Positions 26,735-35,742 of a DNA stretch of 64,000 nucleotides are shown here, piece by piece. Location of the stretch: NCBI GenBank assembly GCA_964531095.1, contig CAZHED010000010.1:62001-126000 (forward strand), given 5' to 3'. This DNA comes from Palsa-1150 sp964531095. Lineage in GTDB: Bacteria; Myxococcota_A; Polyangia; Polyangiales; Polyangiaceae. A program made the position numbers and the translations under genes. Within the stretch, counting starts at the first letter, position 1. Each line of letters starts with the position of its first letter. A model generated the notes under the pieces. That model was given only the letters and a program-made list of their open reading frames with translations, searched no databases and was not told the DNA's origin.

Positions 26735-28183
26735 GTGGCCACCCCGATTCCTGCCAACCAGGCACCTCTCGACGCGCGGGCCGCGGCGGAGGCAACGGGG
26801 GGGCGCGTCGTCCAGACGCGGGGCGGCCGTGTTGCGCGCGGGGTGACCACCGATAGCCGCGCGGTCGTAGCGGGCAGCGCGTTCGTCGCGTTGCGCGGTC
26901 AGCGGTATGACGGCCACGCGTACCTCGAAGCGGCGATCGAAGCGGGCGCCGTTCTCCTGATCGTCGAAAAGGGCCGTGCGCCGAGCGAGGGGAGCGGGGC
27001 CGACGTGGTCGAGGTGACCGACACACTGAGCGCTTGGGCCGCCATTGCGCGAGCCCACCTTCGGGCCTGGAGGGCACAGAATCCCCAGGCGCGCGTCGTC
27101 GCGATCACCGGGAGCGCGGGGAAGACGACCACGAAAGAGCTTTGTGCGGCGATTCTTCGCGCTGTCGGCGCGTGCCATGCGACAAGAGGCAATTTGAACA
27201 ACCGCATCGGCGTGCCGGCGGTGGCGCTCGAGGTCGAGCCGTGCACGCGCTTTCTGGTCCTGGAGATGGGGATGAGTGTCCGCGGCGAGCTTGGCGCCCT
27301 CGCCGCGATTGCGGAACCCGACGTTGGCGTGATCACGAACATCGGTCTCGCGCACGCGGGCGGGGTCGGGGGGTCGGCCGACGACGTTGCCCGCGAGAAG
27401 GGAGCGCTGTTCGAGGCTGTCCGCGCCGGCGGCTTCGCCATCGCCAACGCCGACGATCCGGCCGTCGTCCACGAGCTACGACGTGCTCCATCGGCGCGCG
27501 TGGTGACGTTCGGGACCGACGGGCGGGCGGACTATCAGCTCGTTTCGCGGCGGCCGGTCGGCGTGGACGGGTCAATGGTGGATGTTCGAACCCCGCGCGG
27601 CGGGACCGCGGCGTTTCACCTGCCGATGGCGGGCCATGCTGCGGCGATCGACTTCGTCGCGGCGCTCGCGGCGGCCGAAGCCGTGGCCGGTGTGCCCTTC
27701 GAGCAAGCGCGTGTGGCGTCGGCGCTCGGGATGGTCTCCTCCCTCCCGGGCCGCATGCATTCGCGTCGCCTTCGTGGCGATGTGCTCCTCCTCGATGACA
27801 CGTACAACGCCAGCCCCGCCTCCATGCGCGCCGCCCTGGCGACATTGGGCGAGGTGGCGCACGGACGTCGCGTGGCCGTGCTCGGGGAGATGAAGGAGCT
27901 CGGGGCGGCGGCGTCTCGGGAGCACGATTCGCTCGGCAAGGCGGTCGCCGACGCGGGGGTGGCGCTCCTCGTATCCTGCGGCGGTCTGGCCGACGCCGCG
28001 GCACGCGAGGCCGAGCGCCGTGGTGTTGACGTCGTGCTGGCCCGCGACGCCGGTCACGCGGCGCACATCGCGGTCGATCGCGTACGGTCCGGCGACGCCG
28101 TGCTGGTGAAGGCATCGCGCAGCGTGGGGGCCGAGCACGTCGTCGAGGCGCTCGTGACCGCTTTCGGCGAGGAGGTACGCTGA
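26735..28183 (+). CDS. murF: UDP-MurNAc-tripeptide-D-Ala-D-Ala ligase MurF
   Basis: 482 residues from a GTG 1 bp after the murE stop. Adds the D-Ala-D-Ala dipeptide to the UDP-MurNAc-tripeptide. P-loop AITGSAGKTTTKELCAAI; RGNLNNRIGVPAVALE and LEMGMSVRGELGAL are MurF-specific, with LLDDTYNASPASMRAAL in the C-terminal half. The D-Ala-D-Ala ligase that makes its substrate is not in this cluster. Confidence 0.95.
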   Translation: MATPIPANQAPLDARAAAEATGGRVVQTRGGRVARGVTTDSRAVVAGSAFVALRGQRYDGHAYLEAAIEAGAVLLIVEKGRAPSEGSGADVVEVTDTLSAWAAIARAHLRAWRAQNPQARVVAITGSAGKTTTKELCAAILRAVGACHATRGNLNNRIGVPAVALEVEPCTRFLVLEMGMSVRGELGALAAIAEPDVGVITNIGLAHAGGVGGSADDVAREKGALFEAVRAGGFAIANADDPAVVHELRRAPSARVVTFGTDGRADYQLVSRRPVGVDGSMVDVRTPRGGTAAFHLPMAGHAAAIDFVAALAAAEAVAGVPFEQARVASALGMVSSLPGRMHSRRLRGDVLLLDDTYNASPASMRAALATLGEVAHGRRVAVLGEMKELGAAASREHDSLGKAVADAGVALLVSCGGLADAAAREAERRGVDVVLARDAGHAAHIAVDRVRSGDAVLVKASRSVGAEHVVEALVTAFGEEVR

Positions 28184-29331
28184 TGCTCTACGAGCTCCTC
28201 TTTCCTCTACGCCACGACGCGGCCTGGTTGGGCTGGCTGAACGTCCTTCGCTACGTGCCCTTTCGCACCATCGTGGCGACGATGACCGCGATGCTCCTCG
28301 CATTCGTCCTCTCGCCCTGGTTCATCCGGGAGCTCCAGCGAAAGCAGATCGGCCAGGTGGTCCGCAGCGACGGCCCGGCGTCGCACAAGAGCAAGAGCGG
28401 CACGCCGACGATGGGCGGCGCGCTCATCCTGCTCAGCGTCTTGGTTCCGACGATTCTCTGGTGCGATCCGCGCAACGTCTTCGTGTGGGCGACGACGGCG
28501 GTCACGGCCGGCTATGGCGTGATCGGGTATTTGGACGACTACTTGAAGATCAAGCTGAAGAACCCGCGCGGAGTGCCCGGGCGCTACAAGCTCCTCGGGC
28601 AGTTCGCGATCGGCGGAGCGATCTTGTCGTACGCGTTTCTGGCCAAAGACCATCTACCGTCGGACTGGTGGGACATCCGCTTCGATCTGGGCGTCCCGTT
28701 CGTCGCCTTTTCGAAGCACCCGATCGTTCTGCCCGGCTGGCTCTACCTGCCATTCGCCGTCACGGTCGTCGTCTGGACGTCGAACGCGGTGAATCTCACG
28801 GACGGGCTCGACGGCCTCGCGATCGGCCCGGTCATGATCAACGCGGGCACGTACCTCGTCTGGGCGTACCTCGCGGGGGCGACCTTCGGCATCGCGCACG
28901 TGTCGCAGCGCTTCGTGGTCGCTCGCTATCTGGACATTCCACTGATCGCGAGCGTCGGAGAGTTGTCCGTGTATTGCGGTGCCATGGTGGGCGCTGGCAT
29001 CGGCTTTCTCTGGTACAACACCTACCCGGCGCAGGTCTTCATGGGGGACGTCGGCTCGCTCGCGCTCGGCGGCGGCCTGGGTATGTGCGCGGTATTCACG
29101 AAGAACGAGCTTCTTTCCACCATTCTCGGCGGCGTGTTCTTTCTCGAGGCGGTCAGCGTGGTCGCTCAGGTGGCGAGCTTCAAGCTCACCGGGAGGCGCA
29201 TTTTCCTGATGGCGCCCATCCATCATCACTTCGAAAAGAAGGGGTGGGCCGAGCCGAAGATCATCGTGCGCTTCTGGATCATCTCCATTCTCTTGGCACT
29301 CTTCGGTCTTTCGAGCTTGAAGTTGCGATGA
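28183..29331 (+). CDS. mraY: Phospho-N-acetylmuramoyl-pentapeptide-transferase MraY
   Basis: 382 residues, about ten membrane helices. Transfers phospho-MurNAc-pentapeptide to undecaprenyl phosphate to form lipid I. The conserved catalytic elements are GTPTMGG, GYLDDYLK, SNAVNLTDGLDGLAIG, QVFMGDVGSLALGG and the HHHFEKKGW motif near the end. It overlaps murF as TGATG. Confidence 0.97.
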   Translation: MLYELLFPLRHDAAWLGWLNVLRYVPFRTIVATMTAMLLAFVLSPWFIRELQRKQIGQVVRSDGPASHKSKSGTPTMGGALILLSVLVPTILWCDPRNVFVWATTAVTAGYGVIGYLDDYLKIKLKNPRGVPGRYKLLGQFAIGGAILSYAFLAKDHLPSDWWDIRFDLGVPFVAFSKHPIVLPGWLYLPFAVTVVVWTSNAVNLTDGLDGLAIGPVMINAGTYLVWAYLAGATFGIAHVSQRFVVARYLDIPLIASVGELSVYCGAMVGAGIGFLWYNTYPAQVFMGDVGSLALGGGLGMCAVFTKNELLSTILGGVFFLEAVSVVAQVASFKLTGRRIFLMAPIHHHFEKKGWAEPKIIVRFWIISILLALFGLSSLKLR

Positions 29332-29383
29332 TGCAATCCCGTGCAACAGGGGCCACCGAGCCGGGACGGAGCGGAGGCTGAAC

Positions 29384-30730
29384 ATGACAGACCTCACGGG
29401 CAAGCTGGTCGTGGTCGTCGGTCTGGGCGCGAGCGGCGTGGCCGCCGCACGCTTGTGTCTGCGCCGCGGCGCGCGGGTGGTCGCGAACGACCGCAAGCCG
29501 ACCGATTCCCTCTCCGTCGAGGCGCGGGCGCTCGAGGGACTCGGCGCGACGGTAGTCGGTGGACGACACGCCGGCGTGGGCATTGAGCAGGCGGACGTCG
29601 TCGTCCTTTCACCGGGCGTTCCGCCGCTGATCGAGGTCGCGGCTGCCGAGATGAGGGGGGCGGTCGTATGGGGTGAAGTCGAGCTCGCCGCGCGCGAGAT
29701 GACCCATCCGGCGCCCGTTGTCGCCGTCGGCGGCACCAACGGCAAAAGCACCACGACTTCGCTCGTTGGCGAGATGCTCAAGGCGCACGGGCTTCGTGCA
29801 TTCGTCGGCGGCAACCTCGGCGAACCGCTGTCCGACCACGCCGACGAACGCTTCGACGCCGTCGTTGTCGAGGTGTCGAGCTTTCAAATGGAGCACGTCG
29901 ATCGATTCCGTCCGCACGTGAGCGCATTGCTCAACGTCACCGACGACCACCTCGATCGGTACGCCAGCCTCGACGAATACGCGTCCGCGAAGGGCAACGC
30001 GTTCGTTCGCCAAACAGAGACCGATTGGGCCGTCGTCCCCCATGGCGACGCTTCGTGCCTGCGTCAGGCGAAGCGCGGCCGCGCGCGCATCGTCACGTTC
30101 GGGCCGGGGGCCATCGTCGACGCAACGGATGACGCCGTCGTCGACCGGTCGACGGGCGACCGGTTCGCCCGCTCCGAGATGGCACTCACGGGCGGTCACA
30201 ACGCGCTCAACGTGGCCGCCGCCATCGCGTGCGTGCGCCCGTTCGGCGTCGCCAGCCAGACGATCCGGCGCGTGCTAGCCGAGTTTCGTGGTCTGCCGCA
30301 TCGGACCGAGCTCGTCGCCGAAGTCTCCGGAATTCGCTTCTACGACGACTCGAAGGGGACCAACGTGGGAGCCTCCGTGACGGCTCTCGACGGCCTCTCC
30401 GAAAAGCGGGCGGTGCTGATCGCGGGGGGCCGCGACAAGGGAGGGAGCTACGGGCCGCTGGCCACCGCGATCGCCAGAAAGGCGCGGGCGGTCGTTCTCC
30501 TGGGTGAGGCGGCCGACGCGATCGCACGCGCCATCGGCGAAAGCGTCCCCGTGCGCCGCGCCGCCACGATGGACGACGCCGTGCGTATGGGCGCGTCGCT
30601 CGCCAGGGAGGGTGACGCCGTGCTGCTGTCGCCTGCGTGCTCGAGCTTCGACATGTTTCGCGACTACAAGCACCGCGGCGAAGAGTTCGTGCGCGCCGTG
30701 CGCAAGCTCGAGGAAGAGTCGGCCGCGTGA
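29384..30730 (+). CDS. murD: UDP-MurNAc-L-alanine-D-glutamate ligase MurD
   Basis: 448 residues. N-terminal Rossmann-like UDP-binding domain (VVVVGLGASGVAAARL), P-loop AVGGTNGKSTTTSLVGEM, VVEVSSFQMEHVDRF and FYDDSKGTNVGASVTAL in the C-terminal domain. The stop overlaps the ftsW GTG. It follows mraY by 52 bp, one of the few larger gaps in the cluster. Confidence 0.96.
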   Translation: MTDLTGKLVVVVGLGASGVAAARLCLRRGARVVANDRKPTDSLSVEARALEGLGATVVGGRHAGVGIEQADVVVLSPGVPPLIEVAAAEMRGAVVWGEVELAAREMTHPAPVVAVGGTNGKSTTTSLVGEMLKAHGLRAFVGGNLGEPLSDHADERFDAVVVEVSSFQMEHVDRFRPHVSALLNVTDDHLDRYASLDEYASAKGNAFVRQTETDWAVVPHGDASCLRQAKRGRARIVTFGPGAIVDATDDAVVDRSTGDRFARSEMALTGGHNALNVAAAIACVRPFGVASQTIRRVLAEFRGLPHRTELVAEVSGIRFYDDSKGTNVGASVTALDGLSEKRAVLIAGGRDKGGSYGPLATAIARKARAVVLLGEAADAIARAIGESVPVRRAATMDDAVRMGASLAREGDAVLLSPACSSFDMFRDYKHRGEEFVRAVRKLEEESAA

Positions 30731-31974
30731 AGAACTTTCGGCGCACCGTCCAGCTGGGCCTCGCCGCGCCGCTCGACGCTCGGCCGAAGTCTCCGGGCAC
30801 GTTGGGCCAGGTGGACTCGGTGCTGGCCGCGGTGGTTGTGGCCCTGGTCGGTTTCGGAGTGGTGATGGTCTACAGCGCCAGCGCGGTCCAAGCGACCGTG
30901 CAGAATCACGATCCGCAGTTCTTTCTGAAGCGCCAAGTCGCGTACGTGGTCGCGGCGCTCGCCGCGATGTGGGGCGCCAGCCGCTTCGACTACCATCGAC
31001 TGTACAGGCTGACGTATCCCGTCCTCGTCGCGGTCGGAGTGCTCTTGCTCCTGTGCGTGATCGGGTTCGGCCACTCCGGCGGCGGCGCCGCTCGCTGGCT
31101 CACGATCGGCCCCATTCACGTGCAGCCGGCGGAGATGGCCAAAGTGGCGCTCGTCATCTGGCTGGCATACTCGCTCGCGAAGAAGGCCGAGCGCGTCAAG
31201 ACGTTCACCGTGGGCTTCTTGCCCCACCTCATCGTCGCCGGCGTACTGATGTTGCTGTGCCTCAAGCAGCCAGACTTCGGAAGCGCTGTCGTGCTCCTCC
31301 TCTTGACCTTCACGATGCTCTTCGTGGCCGGCGCCAAGATTGGCTACATCCTCGGGGCGTCGATTCTCGGCGTCGCCTTCGGTGCCGCGGCCATCCGGTT
31401 CCGCGAGTACCGCTACGAACGCTACCTCGCCTGGTTGCACATGGACGAGCACCGGCAGGACCTCGCCTATCAGCCCTTCCAGAGCGTCATGTCGTTCGGC
31501 TCGGGCGGCCCGACCGGGCTCGGCCTCGGACGAGGGCTTCAGACCCTCTATTTGCCCGAGGCGCACACCGACTTCGTCGCTGCGATCGTCGGTGAGGAGC
31601 TCGGTTTTCTGGGCGTGGCGGCGCTGTGCACCGCCTATCTCGTTCTGGTGGCGCGCGGCGTTCGTGCAGCCCTGCGCGCACCCGACGACTTCGGAACGTT
31701 CCTCGCGTTCGGTCTTTCGACGATGTTCGGTGTGCAGGCGCTCATCAACGTCGCCGTCGCGCTCGCGATTCTCCCGACGAAGGGTTTGACGCTGCCGTTC
31801 GTGAGCTTCGGGGGATCGTCGCTGCTCGTGAACGCGGTTGCGGTCGGCATCCTGCTCAACATTTCTCGGCAGGCGGAAGACCAAGGAATCGTTCCGTCGG
31901 CGCCGCAGACGTCCCGCCTCGACGATTTGCCGGCCGCAGCCACCGGAGAACCGAACGCAGAGGCGAGGCCTTGA
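30727..31974 (+). CDS. ftsW: Septal peptidoglycan polymerase FtsW (SEDS family)
   Basis: 415 residues from GTG 30727 (GTGA overlap). About ten membrane helices. SEDS motifs: GFGVVMVYSAS in the first helix, HVQPAEMAKVALVIWLAYSL, KQPDFGSAVVLLLL, the extracellular EAHTDFVAAIVGEELGF loop with the catalytic Asp region, and LPFVSFGGSSLLVN near the end. It polymerises glycan strands from lipid II in complex with FtsI. Confidence 0.96.
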   Translation: MKNFRRTVQLGLAAPLDARPKSPGTLGQVDSVLAAVVVALVGFGVVMVYSASAVQATVQNHDPQFFLKRQVAYVVAALAAMWGASRFDYHRLYRLTYPVLVAVGVLLLLCVIGFGHSGGGAARWLTIGPIHVQPAEMAKVALVIWLAYSLAKKAERVKTFTVGFLPHLIVAGVLMLLCLKQPDFGSAVVLLLLTFTMLFVAGAKIGYILGASILGVAFGAAAIRFREYRYERYLAWLHMDEHRQDLAYQPFQSVMSFGSGGPTGLGLGRGLQTLYLPEAHTDFVAAIVGEELGFLGVAALCTAYLVLVARGVRAALRAPDDFGTFLAFGLSTMFGVQALINVAVALAILPTKGLTLPFVSFGGSSLLVNAVAVGILLNISRQAEDQGIVPSAPQTSRLDDLPAAATGEPNAEARP

Positions 31975-33116
31975 GCCCGCCGCGAGTACTCATCGCGGGC
32001 GGCGGAACCGGCGGACACGTCTTTCCCGCCGTCGCCGTCGCCGAAGCGATCCACGCGCTCGCGGACGTAGACGTCGTGTTTTGCGGGACCGCGCGGGGTA
32101 TCGAGGCTCGTCTCCTGCCTGCGCTCGGTTGGCCGCTCGAGCTACTGGATGTGGAGCCCCTCAGAGGGAGGGGGGCCTCCCGCGCCGTGCGCGCCGCGGT
32201 GATGGCGGCACGAGCGACGGTCCGCGGACTCGCGCTCGTGCGTCGGTTGCGGCCGCGAGTCGTCTTGAGCGTTGGTGGGTACGCCGCAGGGCCGGTCACG
32301 CTCGCGGCGGTGTTGCAGCGCGTGCCGATCGCTGTGCTCGAACCGAACTCCGTCGTAGGACTCGCCAATCGAATCCTCGCTCCGTTCGCCGAGCGCGCCT
32401 ACGTCGCTTGGGACGAGGCTGCGGTTCGTTTTCGAGCGGGCGCCCGTCGCTTCTATGGCGTGCCGTTGCGACGCAGCTTTGTCCCCAGCCCCTACACCCC
32501 CCGAAGCACTGCGCGCTTGCTGGTCATGGGCGGCAGCCAGGGGGCAGCCCCACTGAACGAACGCGTGCCGGCCGCGGTGGCGCGCTTGAGTGGCGCCCTT
32601 CGGGGGCTCGCGGTCGTGCATCAGACCGGTCGCGGACGGGACGCGCAGGTGCGCGACGCGTACGCGCGGGAGGGGGTCGAGCATGTCGTCGTGGTGCCTT
32701 TCATCGAAGACGTCGCAGCCGCCATCGCGGAGGCCGACCTCGTCATCGCGCGCGCAGGAGCCGGGACGATCGCGGAAATCACGGCGGTTGGACGAGCGGC
32801 GGTGCTCATTCCCTTCCCGCACGCGGCCGATGACCACCAGCGGCGGAACGCCGACTCGCTCGCGAAAGCCGGGGCGGCCGTGTGCATCCGACAAGACACG
32901 GCGGACCCCGCGCGGCTCGCGAGCGAAATCGAGCGTATCCTGGGCAGCCACGCGACGTGCGCTGCCATGGCCGACGCCTCGCGGGCGCTGGGAAGGCCGA
33001 GCGCGGCGCGCGACGTAGCACTAGACCTGCTCGCGCTCGCGGGGACCGGTGTCCGCCCGAAGAGAGCCAATGGCGTCGCCACCCCCTCGCGCAGCTCGCT
33101 CGACGAGGCTCGGTGA
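31971..33116 (+). CDS. murG: UDP-GlcNAc transferase MurG
   Basis: 381 residues from a TTG at 31971 overlapping the ftsW stop (TTGA). GT-B glycosyltransferase converting lipid I to lipid II. The first Gly-rich loop is IAGGGTGGHVFPAVAVAE; VVLSVGGYAAGP and the C-domain LLVMGGSQGAAPLNERVP and ADLVIARAGAGTIAEI are family motifs. TTG is the only start that gives the conserved N-terminus. Confidence 0.95.
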   Translation: MSPPRVLIAGGGTGGHVFPAVAVAEAIHALADVDVVFCGTARGIEARLLPALGWPLELLDVEPLRGRGASRAVRAAVMAARATVRGLALVRRLRPRVVLSVGGYAAGPVTLAAVLQRVPIAVLEPNSVVGLANRILAPFAERAYVAWDEAAVRFRAGARRFYGVPLRRSFVPSPYTPRSTARLLVMGGSQGAAPLNERVPAAVARLSGALRGLAVVHQTGRGRDAQVRDAYAREGVEHVVVVPFIEDVAAAIAEADLVIARAGAGTIAEITAVGRAAVLIPFPHAADDHQRRNADSLAKAGAAVCIRQDTADPARLASEIERILGSHATCAAMADASRALGRPSAARDVALDLLALAGTGVRPKRANGVATPSRSSLDEAR

Positions 33117-34525
33117 TGTTTCGCGGTCGCGTGCGCCAGGTGCATTTCGTAGGAATCGGCGGCATCGGGATGAGCGGCGTCGCCGAGATCCTGCGCACGC
33201 TGGACTTCGACGTCAGCGGCTCGGATCTTCGGCCCAACGAGAACACGCGCCGCCTCGAAGGGCTCGGCGTTCGTGTGTTCGTCGGTCACGCCGCGGAGAA
33301 CGTCACGAACGCGGACGTCGTCGTCTATTCGAGCGCCATCCCCACGGCAAACCCGGAGATTGTGCGCGCGCGAGAGCTCGAGATCCCAATCATCCCACGC
33401 GCAGAGATGCTCTCCGAGCTGATGCGCGTCCGCTACGCCGTCACGATCGCAGGCTCCCACGGCAAGACCACGACGACGTCGCTCGTCGCGACCATTCTGC
33501 GAGCGGCGGGGCTCGACCCCACCGTGGTCGTCGGCGGCAAAGTCAATGCGCTCGGGTCCAACGCGCGGCTCGGCGAGGGGGACTTGTTCGTCGCCGAAGC
33601 GGACGAGAGCGATGGGTCTTTCCTCAAGCTGAGCCCCACGATAGCCGTCGTGACCAACATCGACCCCGAGCACCTCGACCACTACGGAACCCACGAGGCG
33701 GTCAAGGACGCATTCGTCCACTACGCCAACAAGGTCCCGTTCTACGGGCTCTGCGTATTGTGTCTCGATCACCCTGCCGTGCAGGACATCCTGCCGCGTC
33801 TCGAGCGCCGCCACGTCACGTACGGCGTGTCGCGCCAGGCCGACTATCGGGCCAGCGGCGCGCGTTTCGAAGGGCTGTCGACCCACTTCGACGCGTTTCG
33901 CCGGAGCGAGCCTCTGGGGCGGTTCGTCGTACGCATGCCCGGCGCCCACAACGTGCTCAACGCGCTGGCCGCCATCGCCGTAGCCGACGAGCTTGAAGTG
34001 CCGCTCGACGTGACCCGAGAGGCGGTCGCCGGCTTCCACGGGGTGCAGCGTCGCTTCACGGTGCTCGGTCAGCCGTCTTTCGAGAAGGGCGGCAAGCGCG
34101 GCGACGTCATCATCGTCGACGACTACGGGCATCACCCCGCGGAGATCGAGGCGACGCTGGACGCGGCGCAGAGCGGCTTCGACCGGCGCGTCGTCGTCGC
34201 GTTCCAGCCCCACCGGTACACGCGCACGAAGATTCTCTTCGACGAGTTCACGCGTGCCTTCAACAAGGCCGACGTGCTCATCGTCACCGACGTGTATCCC
34301 GGCGGGGAGCAGCCGATCGCCGGCGCAACCGGCGAGGCCCTCGCCGAGGCCATCCGAGCACACGGTCACCGCGGCGTTTCGTTCGTCAAGAGCAAGGGTC
34401 AAGTCTCGGGCGCCCTGCTCGATGTCGTCGAGCCGGGCGACATCGTGATCGCCCTCGGTGCCGGTGACATCAACGCGAGCGCGCGCGAGCTCCTGGCCCT
34501 GATCGAAGGGGTGCGCCGTCCATGA
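33116..34525 (+). CDS. murC: UDP-MurNAc-L-alanine ligase MurC
   Basis: 469 residues from ATG 33116 (TGATG junction with murG). First Mur ligase of the pathway. VHFVGIGGIGMSGVAEIL at the N-terminus, P-loop IAGSHGKTTTTSLVATIL, FVAEADESDGSFLKL, NIDPEHLDHYGT, and IIVDDYGHHPAEIEATL in the C-domain. murB and ddl, which commonly follow murC, are absent; ftsQ overlaps directly. Confidence 0.96.
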   Translation: MFRGRVRQVHFVGIGGIGMSGVAEILRTLDFDVSGSDLRPNENTRRLEGLGVRVFVGHAAENVTNADVVVYSSAIPTANPEIVRARELEIPIIPRAEMLSELMRVRYAVTIAGSHGKTTTTSLVATILRAAGLDPTVVVGGKVNALGSNARLGEGDLFVAEADESDGSFLKLSPTIAVVTNIDPEHLDHYGTHEAVKDAFVHYANKVPFYGLCVLCLDHPAVQDILPRLERRHVTYGVSRQADYRASGARFEGLSTHFDAFRRSEPLGRFVVRMPGAHNVLNALAAIAVADELEVPLDVTREAVAGFHGVQRRFTVLGQPSFEKGGKRGDVIIVDDYGHHPAEIEATLDAAQSGFDRRVVVAFQPHRYTRTKILFDEFTRAFNKADVLIVTDVYPGGEQPIAGATGEALAEAIRAHGHRGVSFVKSKGQVSGALLDVVEPGDIVIALGAGDINASARELLALIEGVRRP

Positions 34526-35361
34526 CCCCCCCCAACCGCCGCGTTCATCCGATCGTCGATGAGCCGAGCGACAAGCGCTCTTCGCAGCTTGCCGCCCGCG
34601 AGAAGGCGCCCGTCCGGTTCGTATCGGCCCTCGGCACGGCGATCGGCGTGGGGCTCATCGTCGGCGCGTCCCTCGGCGTCGCGTGGCTCGCGCGTCGCCA
34701 CATGACTGGCAGCACGCGCTTCGCCGTCGACGACGTCCGGGTCGAAGGAAACGCACGCCGATCGGCCGATGCGATCATCGCCGAGAGCGGAATCACGTTG
34801 GGCATGAATGTGTTCTCCGTCGATCTGGATTCCGCGCGCGCGGCCATCCTCGCCGATCCTTGGATATCGGACGCGACGCTCAGCCGCCGCCTTCCCCGGA
34901 CTGTTCTCGTCCAGGTCACCGAGCGCAGGGCAGCCGCACTGGTTGCTCTCGGTGATACGCTCCTCGCGACGAGCGAGGGCGAGCCATTCAAGAGGCTGGA
35001 GCCCGGCGACCCGGTCGACCTGCCGATCATCACGGGACTGACTCCGGAGAGCGTTGCCGACGACCGCGAAGAAGCGCGGCGCACCGTTCGGCGAGGCATC
35101 GACCTGGCCTCGGAGTACGAGCGCGGTTCTCTCGCGAAACGGTCCCCGCTCGAGGAGGTGCACGTCGACCCGGGTGGATCGTGCACCCTGGTCGTCGGTC
35201 GCCCGGCGATGCAAATCGTCCTCGGAGGCCCGCCCTTCCGGCGAAAGCTCGATGAAGCTGCCCGCGTAGTCGCGGAGCTCGACAAGCGCCACGCGCAGGC
35301 CGCAGCGATCATGCTCGACAACGACGCTCGGCCTGAACGGGTGGTCGCGCGATTGCGATAG
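34522..35361 (+). CDS. ftsQ: Cell division protein FtsQ
   Basis: 279 residues. Cytoplasmic N-terminus, one membrane helix (about 33-55), then a POTRA domain (RFAVDDVRVEGNARRSADAI) and the FtsQ beta-domain with LPRTVLVQVTERRAAALVAL. Periplasmic scaffold of the divisome. Its ATG overlaps the murC stop (ATGA). It is convergent with ppnP 21 bp downstream, which separates it from ftsA. Confidence 0.9.
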   Translation: MTPPNRRVHPIVDEPSDKRSSQLAAREKAPVRFVSALGTAIGVGLIVGASLGVAWLARRHMTGSTRFAVDDVRVEGNARRSADAIIAESGITLGMNVFSVDLDSARAAILADPWISDATLSRRLPRTVLVQVTERRAAALVALGDTLLATSEGEPFKRLEPGDPVDLPIITGLTPESVADDREEARRTVRRGIDLASEYERGSLAKRSPLEEVHVDPGGSCTLVVGRPAMQIVLGGPPFRRKLDEAARVVAELDKRHAQAAAIMLDNDARPERVVARLR

Positions 35362-35382
35362 ACCGCTCATCGAAGCGGCGAA

Positions 35383-35658
35383 TCAGAGAAACTCGCAGAC
35401 GTACCCCACTGGCGCTGTGGCCCGCACGTCGAACCCGCTCTTGCCCGCGACCTCGAACACCGTGCCGGCGGGATACGCCCGCCACAGGTCGCCGACCTTG
35501 GCCTCGAGCTCGCCGCTGACGATGGTCATGCGCTCCGGCGCGTCGGTCCCGAAGTGAAACTCGCCCGGGCCAATCACCCCCACCGTTATGCGACGCCCCA
35601 GCCGCTCGAAGCCGATGCTCTGAACGCCGCCGTCGAAGTACGTGTTGTGCTTCAGCAT
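35383..35658 (-). CDS. ppnP: Pyrimidine/purine nucleoside phosphorylase PpnP (DUF1255)
   Basis: 91 residues, a full-length small cupin-type protein. NTYFDGGVQSIGFE, VGVIGPGEFHFGTDAPE, MTIVSGELEA and the C-terminal end GYVCEFL match PpnP, which cleaves nucleosides with phosphate to a free base and ribose 1-phosphate. It is on the opposite strand to every other gene of the dcw cluster, so it interrupts ftsQ-ftsA and forces ftsA onto its own promoter. Confidence 0.93.
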   Translation of the reverse strand: MLKHNTYFDGGVQSIGFERLGRRITVGVIGPGEFHFGTDAPERMTIVSGELEAKVGDLWRAYPAGTVFEVAGKSGFDVRATAPVGYVCEFL

Positions 35659-35742
35659 GCCGTCCAGCTTTAGACCACCGGGCGCCCGAGCGCTCGGCCT
35701 CCTTTTCGGCCGCATCACAAATTTGGCCCTCTCCGCCCGGGC
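35659..35742. promoter_or_regulatory. Divergent ppnP/ftsA intergenic region
   Basis: 84 bp. Any local ftsAZ promoter must sit here or inside ppnP, because ppnP is antisense. I see no confident -35/-10 pair. ftsA has three in-frame ATGs (35743, 35755, 35761). Confidence 0.35.
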